A stretch of 64,000 nucleotides of DNA from Marinimicrobium sp. C6131 (GCF_026153455.1 NZ_CP110629.1:3472001-3536000), one strand, 5' to 3'. Shown: positions 1 through 8,185, counted from the stretch's first letter. The notes: generated by a model not told the origin, from the letters alone. A program made the numbers and translations.

Positions 1-467
1 GCACACCGGTGTACGCCAAGGGCTGGTTTGCCAATGTGCTCTCTGAGCCCGGGTTGGCGGCAACCCTGGTGGTGGTCAAAGTCAGGGGCCGAGCGGTGTC
101 TGCGGGCTTTCTGCTCGGGCATGGTCCAATGCTGGAGATCCCCTGGGCATCAACCATCAAACCGGCCAACGCGTTGAACACCAATATGTGGATGTACCGC
201 AAGATACTCGACTATGCCGTCTCAGAGGGCTATGAGTTTTTTGATTTTGGCCGGTCTACCCGGGGCGCGGGTACCTACCACTTCAAGAAGCAGTGGGGCG
301 CGAAGCCCTACGAGCATCACTGGTATTACATTACGCCAGATCATTCAAAGCCGCCAGAATTGAACCCGGATAACCCGAAGTTCCGCCTGATGATCGCACT
401 CTGGAAGCGGATGCCGGTATGGTTGAGCCGGTTGGTGGGCCCTCCGATCGTCAAGCACCTTCCGTAA
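1..467 (+). CDS. FemAB-like GNAT acyltransferase, C-terminal part (exosortase-associated), cut by window start
   Basis: The reading frame is already open at base 3 and runs to TAA at 465-467, so the N-terminal part lies outside the window. The visible ~155 residues (TPVYAKGWF..., GRSTRGAGTYHFKKQWG, HWYYI) match the C-terminal GNAT half of FemAB proteins found beside XrtA/PEP-CTERM loci. Those proteins are thought to transfer an aminoacyl or acyl group during envelope or exopolysaccharide assembly; the substrate is unknown. The GTG at base 9 lies inside the conserved TPVY motif and is not the true start. The 3' end overlaps the convergent acyltransferase gene by 17 bases. The family call is fairly secure and the exact role is inference. 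Confidence 0.75.
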   Translation, partial: TPVYAKGWFANVLSEPGLAATLVVVKVRGRAVSAGFLLGHGPMLEIPWASTIKPANALNTNMWMYRKILDYAVSEGYEFFDFGRSTRGAGTYHFKKQWGAKPYEHHWYYITPDHSKPPELNPDNPKFRLMIALWKRMPVWLSRLVGPPIVKHLP

Positions 468-1491
468 TCGCCGTCTTCGACAATCTGTCCTGCACGCGAT
501 AGGCCAGTTTGAGCAGGGGATGTCGCACCAGCAACAGGGTAATCAGGTCGGCCTGGCAGTTGGCGAGAGAGGCTTTGTATTGCGTGTTCTTGCCTTCGCC
601 CGCCATAAAGTCATAGTGGTCGTACTGGGCCTGAAACGCTTTCTCAATCTGGTAGCCAAGGTGCAGGGTGCCGAGAGACAGGTTCTTCACAAGATCTTCT
701 GCATAGCCTGCCTGAAGGTTGTAACAGCGCCCCTGAGCCGCGATGTCCAGCGTTGTTGATACCGGCTCTCCGTCAAGGGTGATGACCGACAGATCAATGC
801 GCGCGCCGGCCTGATCGAGACGGGTCAGCAGCTTATCAATGAATGCCAGGCTGCGGCCGCGATAACACGGCTTTCCCCACCGTTTCTCGTGAAACTGGTT
901 GAGAGTCTTGTAAAAGGCTTCTCGTCGGCTGGGCCACCAGTTTTCCAGGGCGACCTTTCCGGCTTCCTCGAGCTTCTTGCGTCGGTTGAAGAGCTTCAGC
1001 CGGGTGTTTTTCCCAAGGCTTGCCAGATAGTTTTCAAATCCACCCACACTCAGATCCACGGCAAAGGCGGTGTTGCGTTCTTGTTCTCGCACTTGTAATC
1101 CCAGATTCCTCGCGGCGGCCTGAATGGCCCCGAGTTCGGGGAAGCTTTCGGATATATCGGGTAAGCAGAGTTGGTCCCATTTCTTTTCCGCGGTCAGCTT
1201 TCCAAGAAGCTGTTCCGCGCCCACATTGGTGGTGGCATCTGTCAGAACCAGATACTCGGCCCGGATGCTGCGTATGCCGGGAGAGGTTGCGCCGATTGGG
1301 GTGGCGCTGCGGACTGGCAGAAGTCCTTTGAGCTTTTGCGGGTAGCTGTAAAGGCCAGCGTCAGGGTGCAGTCTGATGGCGGGGTGGTTGCCGTAAGCCT
1401 CATGCCACGCCTCCTGCCAGGCGCTGGAGTAGAACAGGCCTTGGCGATGGTGGGGAGGGAAAAATTCATCTTGGTGCAGGGTTTCAGTCAT
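451..1491 (-). CDS. CelD/BcsL-like GNAT acetyltransferase
   Basis: A 346-residue protein whose middle (about residues 155-300, from SLGKNTRLKLFNRRKKLEE to YDFMAGEGKNTQYKASLA) resembles the Acetyltransf_6 (CelD/BioF2-like) GNAT fold. The closing YDFMAGEGKYK-like motif is typical of this group. Family members sit in cellulose and exopolysaccharide clusters and probably acylate a sugar or lipid precursor in the cytoplasm. It is read in the same direction as, and downstream of, prsK-prsR, so it probably belongs to the same exopolysaccharide/exosortase locus. No clear Shine-Dalgarno precedes the ATG at 1491. The acyl donor and acceptor cannot be told from sequence. Confidence 0.75.
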   Translation of the reverse strand: MTETLHQDEFFPPHHRQGLFYSSAWQEAWHEAYGNHPAIRLHPDAGLYSYPQKLKGLLPVRSATPIGATSPGIRSIRAEYLVLTDATTNVGAEQLLGKLTAEKKWDQLCLPDISESFPELGAIQAAARNLGLQVREQERNTAFAVDLSVGGFENYLASLGKNTRLKLFNRRKKLEEAGKVALENWWPSRREAFYKTLNQFHEKRWGKPCYRGRSLAFIDKLLTRLDQAGARIDLSVITLDGEPVSTTLDIAAQGRCYNLQAGYAEDLVKNLSLGTLHLGYQIEKAFQAQYDHYDFMAGEGKNTQYKASLANCQADLITLLLVRHPLLKLAYRVQDRLSKTAITEGA

Positions 1492-1510
1492 CGAGGCCGC
1501 TAACTCGGTT

Positions 1511-1545
1511 GCGGCGGATGCGCGCTTGGCGCTTATCCGCCCTAC
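1511..1545. repeat. REP-like palindrome, copy 1
   Basis: An imperfect palindrome with GGCGGAT (1513-1519) facing ATCCGCC (1535-1541), followed by CTAC. It belongs to the same family as the elements near 8.2, 13.5, 17.3 and 38.3 kb. It lies between the CelD-like gene and prsR. Confidence 0.75.
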
Positions 1546-1558
1546 GGGTCGTCCGGGG

Positions 1559-2929
1559 TTAGGCCAATGTGTTGCTGCCTAACGGGATGTCGTGTTTTTT
1601 GATCAAGTCATAAAAGGTTGGCCGGGTGATGCCCAGCAGCTTGGCGGCGGCCGAGATGTTGTTGTCGGTCATGGCCACCGCCCGGAGTATGGCGTGGCGC
1701 TCGGCTTCCTGGCGCACCTGGCGCAGGTTCAGAGAAAGGTCTTGGCCGTCGGTGACCAGGCCCAGGTCGTCCCGGGTAATGTGCTTCCCGTCGGCCATGA
1801 TGACCGCGCGTTTGATTTTGTTTTCCATTTCCCGGATGTTGCCGGGCCAGCCGTAACACTCGATAGATTCCACCGCATCCGGGGTGAAGCCTTTGATTTT
1901 CTGATCGTGTTCTTTGGCGAATTTGAGCATGAAGTGCCGCGCCAGGAGCACCTTGTCGCCTTGCCGCGCTCTGAGGGGAGGAATCTCCACTGTCATCTCG
2001 CAGATACGGTAGTACAGGTCTTCGCGGAAGCTGCCTTCCTCCACCATCTCCTGCAGGTTTTTGTTGGTGGCGCAGATGACCCGGACATCCACCGGAATTT
2101 CCTCGCGACCACCCACCCGTTCGATGACGCGCTCCTGCAAGAAGCGCAACAGTTTGGATTGCAGGTTGAGCGGCATGTCTCCGATTTCGTCGAGAAACAG
2201 GGTGCCTTCGTGGGCGGTTTCGACTTTACCCAGGGTCTGCTTGCCGGCGCCGGTAAAGGCTCCTTTCTCATAGCCAAACAGTTCGCTTTCGATCAGGTTT
2301 TCCGGCACAGCGGCGCAGTTGATCGCGACAAAGCGTTTGTTGCGCCGGGGGCTCAACTGGTGAATGGATCGGGCCATGACTTCCTTGCCGGTGCCGCTTT
2401 CTCCCAACAGGGTGCAGGTGACATTGGTGGGGGATATCTTTTCCAGCATGCGACAGATCTTGAGCATCTGGGGATCGTTGGTCACCAGGCCTTCCAGCGG
2501 GGTCTGTTGGAGGCGGGCCAGCCGGCGGTTTTCTTCTTCCAGTTCAAAAATGTTGAAGGCTCGCTGAACGATCAGGTCCAGCGTCTGTGGGTCCACCGGC
2601 TTTTCGTAATAGTCGTAGGCGCCCATCGCCACGGCGCGGATGGCGTTGTCGTGATCGGTCTTACCGGTCATGACGATAATCTTGGTGGTGGGGGACATGC
2701 GCAGAATGTCCTGTATGCACTTGAAGCCTTCGTCCACGCCGTCCTGGTCGGGGGGCAGGCCGAGGTCCTGAATGACCACGGGAGACTCGTGCAGCCGGAG
2801 GGCGGCGATGGCGTCCTGACGGTTCTCGGCAAATACCGTTTCGTAGTCCTCGAAATGCCAACGCAGCTGGCTCTGCAGGCCTCGGTCGTCCTCGATAATC
2901 AGCAGGGTGTGCTTGTTGTTTTTGCTCAT
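1559..2929 (-). CDS. prsR: Sigma-54-dependent response regulator PrsR (PEP-CTERM system)
   Basis: A 456-residue NtrC-type activator. The receiver domain spans about residues 5-125 with phosphoacceptor D55 (VVIQDLGLPP). A sigma-54 AAA+ domain follows at about 150-380, with Walker A GESGTGKE and the sigma-54 contact loop GAFTGA. A Fis-type helix-turn-helix (NISAAAKLLGITRPTFYDLI) lies at the C-terminus. This matches the PEP-CTERM-box regulator PrsR, which works with kinase PrsK and RpoN to control exosortase-linked genes. The gene is 82 bases downstream of prsK on the same strand, giving a clear cognate pair. An AAGG motif sits 4 bases before the ATG. No PEP-CTERM target protein is visible in this window. 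Confidence 0.93.
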   Translation of the reverse strand: MSKNNKHTLLIIEDDRGLQSQLRWHFEDYETVFAENRQDAIAALRLHESPVVIQDLGLPPDQDGVDEGFKCIQDILRMSPTTKIIVMTGKTDHDNAIRAVAMGAYDYYEKPVDPQTLDLIVQRAFNIFELEEENRRLARLQQTPLEGLVTNDPQMLKICRMLEKISPTNVTCTLLGESGTGKEVMARSIHQLSPRRNKRFVAINCAAVPENLIESELFGYEKGAFTGAGKQTLGKVETAHEGTLFLDEIGDMPLNLQSKLLRFLQERVIERVGGREEIPVDVRVICATNKNLQEMVEEGSFREDLYYRICEMTVEIPPLRARQGDKVLLARHFMLKFAKEHDQKIKGFTPDAVESIECYGWPGNIREMENKIKRAVIMADGKHITRDDLGLVTDGQDLSLNLRQVRQEAERHAILRAVAMTDNNISAAAKLLGITRPTFYDLIKKHDIPLGSNTLA

Positions 2930-3011
2930 AATGCCTTAGCCTTTTTGCGGAGGGGTGTTCACTCCGTTGGGCCGCTCCCGGCGCTGGGAACCGAGCCGGC
3001 CCTGCTCGTTT

Positions 3012-5057
3012 TTACTCTGGCGTGACCGGTAGGGTGACGGTCACGGTGGTTCCTTCGCCCACGGCGCTGATCACATTCAGTGTGCCGCTCAGTTCATTAA
3101 TATACTCGCGGGACAGGTAGACGCCAATCCCCATACCCTTGCCGGACTTGGTGGTTTCAAACGGCTTGAACAGCCGGTTGTGAATGAAATCCCAGTCCAT
3201 GCCGCTGCCGGTATCCTCAATGGCAATGACCGCTTCATGGTCGTCGCACCGGAGGGTGACGTGTACCCGCCCGTCATCCGGTGTTGCCTCAAGGGCGTTT
3301 TTGATGAAGTGGGTAAAGGTCATCACCAAACGCACTTCATCAGCTTCAATGTACCTTATATCGTCGCTGATTTCAGCCGTCAGCATGGGTTTTTGTCGCC
3401 AACATTCGGCGACGGCTTTTTTTACAATGTCGTTGATCGACAGACGGGTAATCAGGTCCTTTCCGTCGGTACGCAGCTTTTTGAGGAGGTTGTTCATCCG
3501 ATCGACGGAGTTGCTGATCGTGTGGATGGCATCGTCGATGAACTCGGGTTTGTCCTTGTGTTTTTCCGCGTTGCGTACCACCAGCGCCTGCTGGGCAATC
3601 AGGTTGTTCAGGTCATGGATGATGAAGGCAACGAGTTTGTTATAGGTGTCGAACTGACGTCCCTCGGCGAGCTGCTCTGCCTGTTGGTGCCGTTTGAGGT
3701 AACTGGCCAACTGACGCCCCATGGTTTTCAGCAGGTCCAGGTCTTCCCAGGTCAGGGAGGCGTCCGCCACCGGCTTGGTCAAAGCCATGAAGCCGATCAG
3801 CTCGTCACCGACAATAAAGGGGAAGAGCAGCCACAGGTCGGGAATGTTGTGCACCCAGGGCGGCAGGTATTCGTTGTACTGGCTCAGGGCGAGGTTGTCG
3901 CCGCTTTCAGGGAAGAACACCCACTCGGATTGTAAAAAAGTCTGACAGAAAGGGCTGTCCACCGGCTCTTCCTGAAGGTCAATATAGCTGGGCAGGCCAC
4001 TTTGATAGACCGGTTCGTAAAAACCCTGCTTGCGAATCCAGATGGCACCCCCCGGGGTTTTGGTCACAGAAGCCACCGCAAAGAAAGCGCGCTCATTGGC
4101 TTCGCTGGTTTCCGCCGGCTGCGCCAGGTAGTTGATCAGGCGCAACCATTCGCTGCGGTAATCGTACTTGTGCCGGAACAGGTGTTTGTTGATCAGGACC
4201 GACAGACGAGAGCGGATGGTGGTGGACGCGAACACGGTGGTGATCAACAACACCGCGCCGATCAACACCAGGCTGTAGATGACGGTACCCCAGTTGCCGC
4301 CATACAGGCGCACATAGTAGCCACCCAGCGCAAGAATGGTGATCAGCACTCCGACGGCAATCAGGGAAGTGGTGTAAAACGCAATCGGCCGGGACAGGGT
4401 GAAGTTGGCCGGTCGGTCATTGCGCTGGAGGAGCAACAGACCCCCCAGGGCCATGAACAGGCAGGTGGCGATGGAAACGGCGGCCCGGGATTGCCACAGC
4501 AGAGGATCTATCTGCTGGAAGATCAGCGCGTGGGTAAACAGATAAATGTCGTACAGAAACAGCGCGGCCAGGTTCATGCACAGCAGCTTGATCTGCCGGT
4601 CGTTGCCGGCGGCGTAGCGGAACAGCTGCTCCACGCTCACCAGTCCGATCACGGCCAATGACAGGGTCAGCCAGGCCTCCAGTGAAAAAATCAGATCCAG
4701 TTGCGTGACGGCCGCGGCCAGCGCAAACAGTGTGACGGGCCATCCGATCAGAAACAGAATCTTGAGGCTTCGTGGCAGGCTGCTGTTGGCGGCACTGGCC
4801 TTCAGGGTCAGGTAGACCGAGAGTGTCCAGATGTTGTAATGCAGGCACTCGAAGAAAAACGTCCAGTGAGTGGCCGGCCAGGGTTGATTGATGCCGGCGA
4901 CGATGACCAGAAGATTCAGGGTGTGTACCGCCGCCGCAGGGGCAAAGATGGCCGTCTTCTGTTCTTTGAAGAACTGATAGATGTACGTCAACGTCAGCAG
5001 CGCGGCGACGACGGCAGCGCTCAGGTACGCCATAAAGGTAACGTTGTCGTATTCCAT
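3012..5057 (-). CDS. prsK: Membrane histidine kinase PrsK (PEP-CTERM system)
   Basis: The ATG at 5057 (MEYDNVTFMAYLSA) gives 681 residues, the usual size for PrsK. An upstream in-frame ATG would add about 59 residues of non-membrane sequence and is rejected; AGGA lies about 9 bases before 5057. The N-terminal half has about nine hydrophobic helices. A GAF-like segment (about 385-500) is followed by an H-box with the phosphoacceptor His in FIIHDLNNLIAQ, then a HATPase domain with N-box NALEAT, G1 IEDTGSGMD and G2 GKGMGIGVYLS. It senses an unknown envelope signal and should phosphorylate the adjacent PrsR. It is divergent from amtB. Confidence 0.92.
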   Translation of the reverse strand: MEYDNVTFMAYLSAAVVAALLTLTYIYQFFKEQKTAIFAPAAAVHTLNLLVIVAGINQPWPATHWTFFFECLHYNIWTLSVYLTLKASAANSSLPRSLKILFLIGWPVTLFALAAAVTQLDLIFSLEAWLTLSLAVIGLVSVEQLFRYAAGNDRQIKLLCMNLAALFLYDIYLFTHALIFQQIDPLLWQSRAAVSIATCLFMALGGLLLLQRNDRPANFTLSRPIAFYTTSLIAVGVLITILALGGYYVRLYGGNWGTVIYSLVLIGAVLLITTVFASTTIRSRLSVLINKHLFRHKYDYRSEWLRLINYLAQPAETSEANERAFFAVASVTKTPGGAIWIRKQGFYEPVYQSGLPSYIDLQEEPVDSPFCQTFLQSEWVFFPESGDNLALSQYNEYLPPWVHNIPDLWLLFPFIVGDELIGFMALTKPVADASLTWEDLDLLKTMGRQLASYLKRHQQAEQLAEGRQFDTYNKLVAFIIHDLNNLIAQQALVVRNAEKHKDKPEFIDDAIHTISNSVDRMNNLLKKLRTDGKDLITRLSINDIVKKAVAECWRQKPMLTAEISDDIRYIEADEVRLVMTFTHFIKNALEATPDDGRVHVTLRCDDHEAVIAIEDTGSGMDWDFIHNRLFKPFETTKSGKGMGIGVYLSREYINELSGTLNVISAVGEGTTVTVTLPVTPE

Positions 5058-5217
5058 CAAGATCAGATTCCTGCCTTCTTTATTCCTTGAGCATATCACA
5101 GTGGTTGGCCGGCACCGCATTCGTGCGCTTTTAATGGTGGATGCTATTGACCACTGTATTGGGTGCCATTCTAAAGCGGAAAGTGGTGCCAGTTCCAGTT
5201 TGGTGCAAAGTTGGTGC

Positions 5218-5250
5218 GCACCGGGGCGGTGCATGCGCCAAGATGGTGCG
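5218..5250 (+). promoter_or_regulatory. Two tandem NtrC-type enhancer sites upstream of amtB
   Basis: GCACC-N5-GGTGC at 5218-5232 (GCACCGGGGCGGTGC) and TGCGCCAAGATGGTGCG at 5234-5250 both fit the NtrC consensus TGCACCAAAATGGTGCA; the second matches at 14 of 17 positions. Further GGTGC half-sites lie at 5162, 5185, 5202 and 5213. The sites are about 100-130 bases upstream of the predicted start of transcription, the usual distance for an enhancer-bound sigma-54 activator. Confidence 0.7.
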
Positions 5251-5324
5251 AAGTGGCTGGCCGGGACGCGACCTTCGATCGTAATTATTCCCTAAGTCAT
5301 TGATTGATAAGTTTTTTATCTTGT

Positions 5325-5340
5325 TGGCCTGCTCTATGCA
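5325..5340 (+). promoter_or_regulatory. Sigma-54 (-24/-12) promoter of amtB-glnK
   Basis: TGGCCTGCTCTATGCA has GG and GC elements exactly 12 bases apart, as in TGGCACG-N4-TTGCW. It keeps the invariant GG and GC. Transcription would start near 5351, about 60 bases before the amtB ATG. Together with the NtrC-type sites this predicts nitrogen-limited expression. Confidence 0.68.
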
Positions 5341-5410
5341 CTGTCCGGGGTCAGGCCGGCAATATCAGCTGTTTTTTCAACTCACAATCCATAAAGACGG
5401 GGAAAATGCA

Positions 5411-6676
5411 ATGGAAGAAAATATTTTTCATTTGCAGTATGCGATCGACACGTTTTACTTTCTAGTATGTGGGGCACTGGTCATGTGGATGGCCGCGGGC
5501 TTCTCGATGCTTGAGGCGGGTCTGGTCCGTGCTAAAAACACCACAGAGATTCTGACCAAAAACGTCTCTCTGTTCGCCATTTCATGCATCATGTACCTGG
5601 TGTGTGGTTACGCCATTATGTACGACGGGGGAATTTTCCTCTCCGGTATCCAGAACGTGGATGTCGCCTCTACTCTGGGTGAGTTCTCCGAGCGTGGTGA
5701 CTTCACCGGTGGTTCCATCTACTCCGGCGCTTCGGATTTCTTCTTCCAGGTCGTGTTCGTGGCCACCGCCATGTCTATCGTCTCGGGTGCCGTCGCTGAG
5801 CGTATGAAGTTGTGGGCCTTCCTGGCTTTCGCCGTTGTCATGACCGGCTTCATCTACCCGATGGAAGGTTCCTGGACCTGGAACGGTGCCGACGTCTTTG
5901 GCATGTATAACCTGGGCGACCTGGGTTTCTCTGACTTTGCCGGTTCCGGTATTGTCCACATGGCCGGTGCGGCCGCTGCTCTGGCCGGCGTGATCCTGCT
6001 GGGCGCCCGTAAAGGCAAGTATGGTCCCAACGGTGAAGTGCGCGCCATTCCCGGTGCCAACCTGCCGCTGGCCACTCTGGGTATGTTCATCCTGTGGATG
6101 GGCTGGTTCGGTTTCAACGGTGGTTCGGTGCTGAAGCTGGGCGATATTGCCAACGCCAACTCCGTCGCCATGGTGTTCCTGAACACCAACGCCGCAGCGG
6201 CAGCCGGTCTGGTGGCGGCGCTGATCCTGGGTCGCATCCTGTTCGGCAAGGCTGACCTGACCATGGCGCTGAACGGGGCTCTGGCCGGTCTGGTGGCCAT
6301 TACTGCTGAGCCGTCTACCCCGAGCGCTCTGGGCGCCAGCATCATCGGTGCCATTGGCGGTATCATTGTTGTCTTCTCCATCGTGGGGCTGGACAAGCTG
6401 AAGATCGACGACCCGGTCGGTGCCATCTCCGTTCACGGTGTGGTCGGTCTGTGGGGTCTGCTGGCGGTGCCGTTCACCAATAGCGACGTCAGCTTCCTGG
6501 GACAGATTGTGGGTGCACTGACCATCTTCGTCTGGGTATTCGTGACCAGCCTGATCGTCTGGGGCATCCTCAAGGCTGTGCTTGGACTGCGGGTTTCCGA
6601 GGACGAGGAATACGAAGGTGTCGACCTGTCCGAATGTGGTATGGAAGCGTATCCGGAATTTGTCAGCAACAAGTAA
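5411..6676 (+). CDS. amtB: Ammonium transporter AmtB
   Basis: A 421-residue Amt/MEP/Rh channel with about eleven hydrophobic helices. The two pore histidines are recognisable in SGIVHMAGAAAA and AISVHGVVGLWG. The C-terminal tail EYEGVDLSECGMEAY corresponds to the cytoplasmic segment through which AmtB is gated by PII proteins. The start at 5411 (MEENIFHLQY) is chosen over an upstream ATG at 5300 because the extra 37 residues are unlike any Amt protein and overlap the predicted promoter. The PII gene follows 149 bases downstream in the standard amtB/glnK pairing. It imports ammonium when nitrogen is scarce. Confidence 0.96.
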   Translation: MEENIFHLQYAIDTFYFLVCGALVMWMAAGFSMLEAGLVRAKNTTEILTKNVSLFAISCIMYLVCGYAIMYDGGIFLSGIQNVDVASTLGEFSERGDFTGGSIYSGASDFFFQVVFVATAMSIVSGAVAERMKLWAFLAFAVVMTGFIYPMEGSWTWNGADVFGMYNLGDLGFSDFAGSGIVHMAGAAAALAGVILLGARKGKYGPNGEVRAIPGANLPLATLGMFILWMGWFGFNGGSVLKLGDIANANSVAMVFLNTNAAAAAGLVAALILGRILFGKADLTMALNGALAGLVAITAEPSTPSALGASIIGAIGGIIVVFSIVGLDKLKIDDPVGAISVHGVVGLWGLLAVPFTNSDVSFLGQIVGALTIFVWVFVTSLIVWGILKAVLGLRVSEDEEYEGVDLSECGMEAYPEFVSNK

Positions 6677-6682
6677 AGACCG

Positions 6683-6733
6683 GCCGGGGGTGCCTCGCAC
6701 CTCCGGCGTTCAAGCCACTTGCTTTTGAGTGGC
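6683..6733 (+). other. Two intercistronic hairpins between amtB and glnK
   Basis: Two stem-loops follow the amtB stop. Arms 6683-6693 and 6697-6707 form an 11-pair GC-rich stem with one G-U pair and a CTC loop. Arms 6714-6719 (GCCACT) and 6728-6733 (AGTGGC) form a shorter one. Neither has a T-run, so they look like mRNA-processing or stability hairpins rather than terminators. Confidence 0.5.
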
Positions 6734-6825
6734 GGGAGATGACCCAAACCGCTGTAACGTGTATCTTAGAGGCATAGGTCACTTCACAACCGTCACTTTA
6801 AAGTCGTTTAAGTAAGGAACTCACA

Positions 6826-7164
6826 ATGAAACTGATCACTGCTGTAGTAAAACCGTTCAAGTTGGACGACGTGCGCACCGCACTGTCCGAGGTAGGCGTT
6901 CAGGGCATGACGGTCACCGAGGTCAAAGGTTTTGGCCGCCAGAAAGGTCACACCGAGCTGTATCGGGGTGCCGAGTACGTGGTGGACTTCCTGCCCAAGG
7001 TAAAGGTCGAGCTGGCTGTTGACGACTCTCTGGTCGAGCAGGCGGTGGAAGCCATTACCAAGGCCGCCCAGACTGGCAAAATCGGCGACGGTAAGATCTT
7101 TATCACGCCGCTGGAGGAAATCATCCGTATCCGTACCGGTGAAACCGGCCCGGACGCGATCTGA
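6826..7164 (+). CDS. glnK: Nitrogen regulatory PII protein GlnK
   Basis: A 112-residue PII protein, very close to the GlnB/GlnK consensus over its whole length. The T-loop (GRQKGHTELYRGAEYVVDF) contains Tyr51, the uridylylation site. The B-loop TGKIGDGKIF and C-terminal IRIRTGE are intact. It binds ATP/ADP and 2-oxoglutarate and blocks AmtB when nitrogen is plentiful. Position directly after amtB argues for GlnK rather than GlnB. AAGGA precedes the ATG at a good distance. It is probably co-transcribed with amtB and ends in the strong terminator at 7188-7220. Confidence 0.96.
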   Translation: MKLITAVVKPFKLDDVRTALSEVGVQGMTVTEVKGFGRQKGHTELYRGAEYVVDFLPKVKVELAVDDSLVEQAVEAITKAAQTGKIGDGKIFITPLEEIIRIRTGETGPDAI

Positions 7165-7187
7165 TCCCGATTGCTCCCGTTGTACGC

Positions 7188-7220
7188 AAAACCGGCGCCT
7201 TCAGGCGCCGGTTTTGTTTT
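7188..7220 (+). terminator. Rho-independent terminator of amtB-glnK
   Basis: A perfect 12-bp stem (AAAACCGGCGCC, 7188-7199; GGCGCCGGTTTT, 7204-7215) with a TTCA loop, followed by GTTTT. The A-run on the left arm lets it act for the convergent gene at 7237-7578 as well. Confidence 0.92.
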
Positions 7221-7236
7221 ATGGGGGCTGAACCTC

Positions 7237-7578
7237 TCAGTTCTGGTCCCGGCTTCGCTCCACGATGGTGTCCACCTCGGGCCTCAGTTTGGCCACATAC
7301 TGTCGGTGGCGCAGCACCATGAAAATGGGCAGAACCACCACCATGATGATTCCCCCGGTCACCGGCCGTCCCAGCCCCAGCGCCGGTCCCGCCACCAGCG
7401 CGATAAACAGCGATACCGCGCAGATCCACACCAGGCTGATAATGTTCCCCCGCCAGTGGGTCAGCTTTCTCTCCGGCGCATAGGCGCGCTCGTGGGCCTG
7501 CTGCAGAATCGCCGCCTGTTCTTTTTCAGACAGCTCTGCCAGTTGGGGGAAGTGTTTGCTCAGTAGCCGAACGTTCAT
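7237..7578 (-). CDS. Small two-helix inner-membrane protein, function unknown
   Basis: The ATG at 7578 (MNVRLLSKHFPQLAELSEKE) gives 113 residues and has GGAAG seven bases upstream, so it is preferred over a longer in-frame start at 7707. The N-terminal third is soluble and helical with an ELSEKEQAAILQQA segment. Two hydrophobic helices follow at about 47-63 and 72-91, then a charged tail ending in DTIVERSRDQN. I do not recognise a named family. It is convergent with glnK and divergent from the SutA-like gene. Confidence 0.7.
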   Translation of the reverse strand: MNVRLLSKHFPQLAELSEKEQAAILQQAHERAYAPERKLTHWRGNIISLVWICAVSLFIALVAGPALGLGRPVTGGIIMVVVLPIFMVLRHRQYVAKLRPEVDTIVERSRDQN

Positions 7579-7765
7579 AACTGCTTCCGTTAGTGGTCGA
7601 AGCGGCGCCAGGGACGCGCTCCTTAGGGTGGTTTGTGGGACTATACGCCCGTTCCGATGGTGTCGATGTGTCGGAACGATCTGAGCGCACCTGGTGGTAA
7701 TAACCAAAATTTTACCCCGATTGCCTGCTAAGGTAAAAAAAGCCTAAAAACACCTTCAAAAACTC

Positions 7766-7795
7766 ATGACGTCGTCGTTTTCTTGCGCTATAAAT
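7766..7795 (+). promoter_or_regulatory. Sigma-70-type promoter for the SutA-like gene
   Basis: ATGACG at 7766-7771 and TATAAAT at 7789-7795 (core TATAAA) are separated by 17 bases, with a TG-rich extended -10 context. Transcription would start near 7802, about 80 bases upstream of the start codon. Confidence 0.5.
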
Positions 7796-7815
7796 TACGC
7801 GAAAACGGGTCAAAA

Positions 7816-7840
7816 CCGGCCGTTCTAAGCCGGCTTTTTT
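7816..7840 (+). terminator. Hairpin plus T6 in the leader of the SutA-like gene
   Basis: CCGGC (7816-7820) pairs with GCCGG (7829-7833) and is followed by CTTTTTT (7834-7840). It has terminator form but lies between the predicted promoter and the gene, so it could be a leader attenuator, or the end of a transcript from upstream. Its five-pair stem is short. Confidence 0.45.
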
Positions 7841-7883
7841 CTGGCCCGGATTGACGTGTAACTGGCGTGGTGGAGGTGTCACT

Positions 7884-8174
7884 ATGGCAAGTCAATACCC
7901 CCTCGATGATAACGATGTGGATGATGTGCTTGAGGATGAAGACAGTGCCGACGATGAGGTGCTGGACGAGTCTGAAGTCGAGCTGTCGTATTCCGGTAAA
8001 AGTGAAGGCTACGAAGACTTCAGTGTGGCCGCCCGTCAGCGTTTACGCGATGAGCTGGCTCGCCAGGTGGAGGCCTTTCTGGCCCGGGGTGGACACATCA
8101 GTGAAATTCCCTCCACTTTGAACAACACCCGACCGAAGAAGCCGGTGTCCGATTATGGTGATCGGATGATGTGA
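7884..8174 (+). CDS. sutA: SutA-like RNA polymerase-binding protein
   Basis: The ATG at 7884 is fixed by GGAGG at 7872-7876, giving 96 residues. The first ~40 are a strongly acidic tail (DDNDVDDVLEDEDSADDEV). The C-terminal part RLRDELARQVEAFLARGGHISEIP...KKPVSDYGDRMM matches the C-terminal half of Pseudomonas SutA (LAKAMEEFLSRGGKVQEIE...KKPDSKYGSRPI), recalled from memory. SutA binds the beta subunit of RNA polymerase and raises transcription of ribosomal and maintenance genes in slow-growing cells. As I recall, sutA also lies near glnK/amtB in Pseudomonas, which supports the assignment. The 107-residue reading from 7851 lacks a ribosome site. Confidence 0.75.
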   Translation: MASQYPLDDNDVDDVLEDEDSADDEVLDESEVELSYSGKSEGYEDFSVAARQRLRDELARQVEAFLARGGHISEIPSTLNNTRPKKPVSDYGDRMM

Positions 8175-8185
8175 TGGGGTTCAGT

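Noticed and set aside
1592..3025. 477-residue ORF on the plus strand
   Set aside because: It is antisense to prsR, whose domains and motifs are complete. Long antisense frames are expected at this GC content, and it has no recognisable domain.
5162..5250. Six GGTGC direct repeats as a CRISPR or iteron array
   Set aside because: Spacings vary (23, 17, 11, 15, 17 bases) and units are five bases. NtrC half-sites explain them better.
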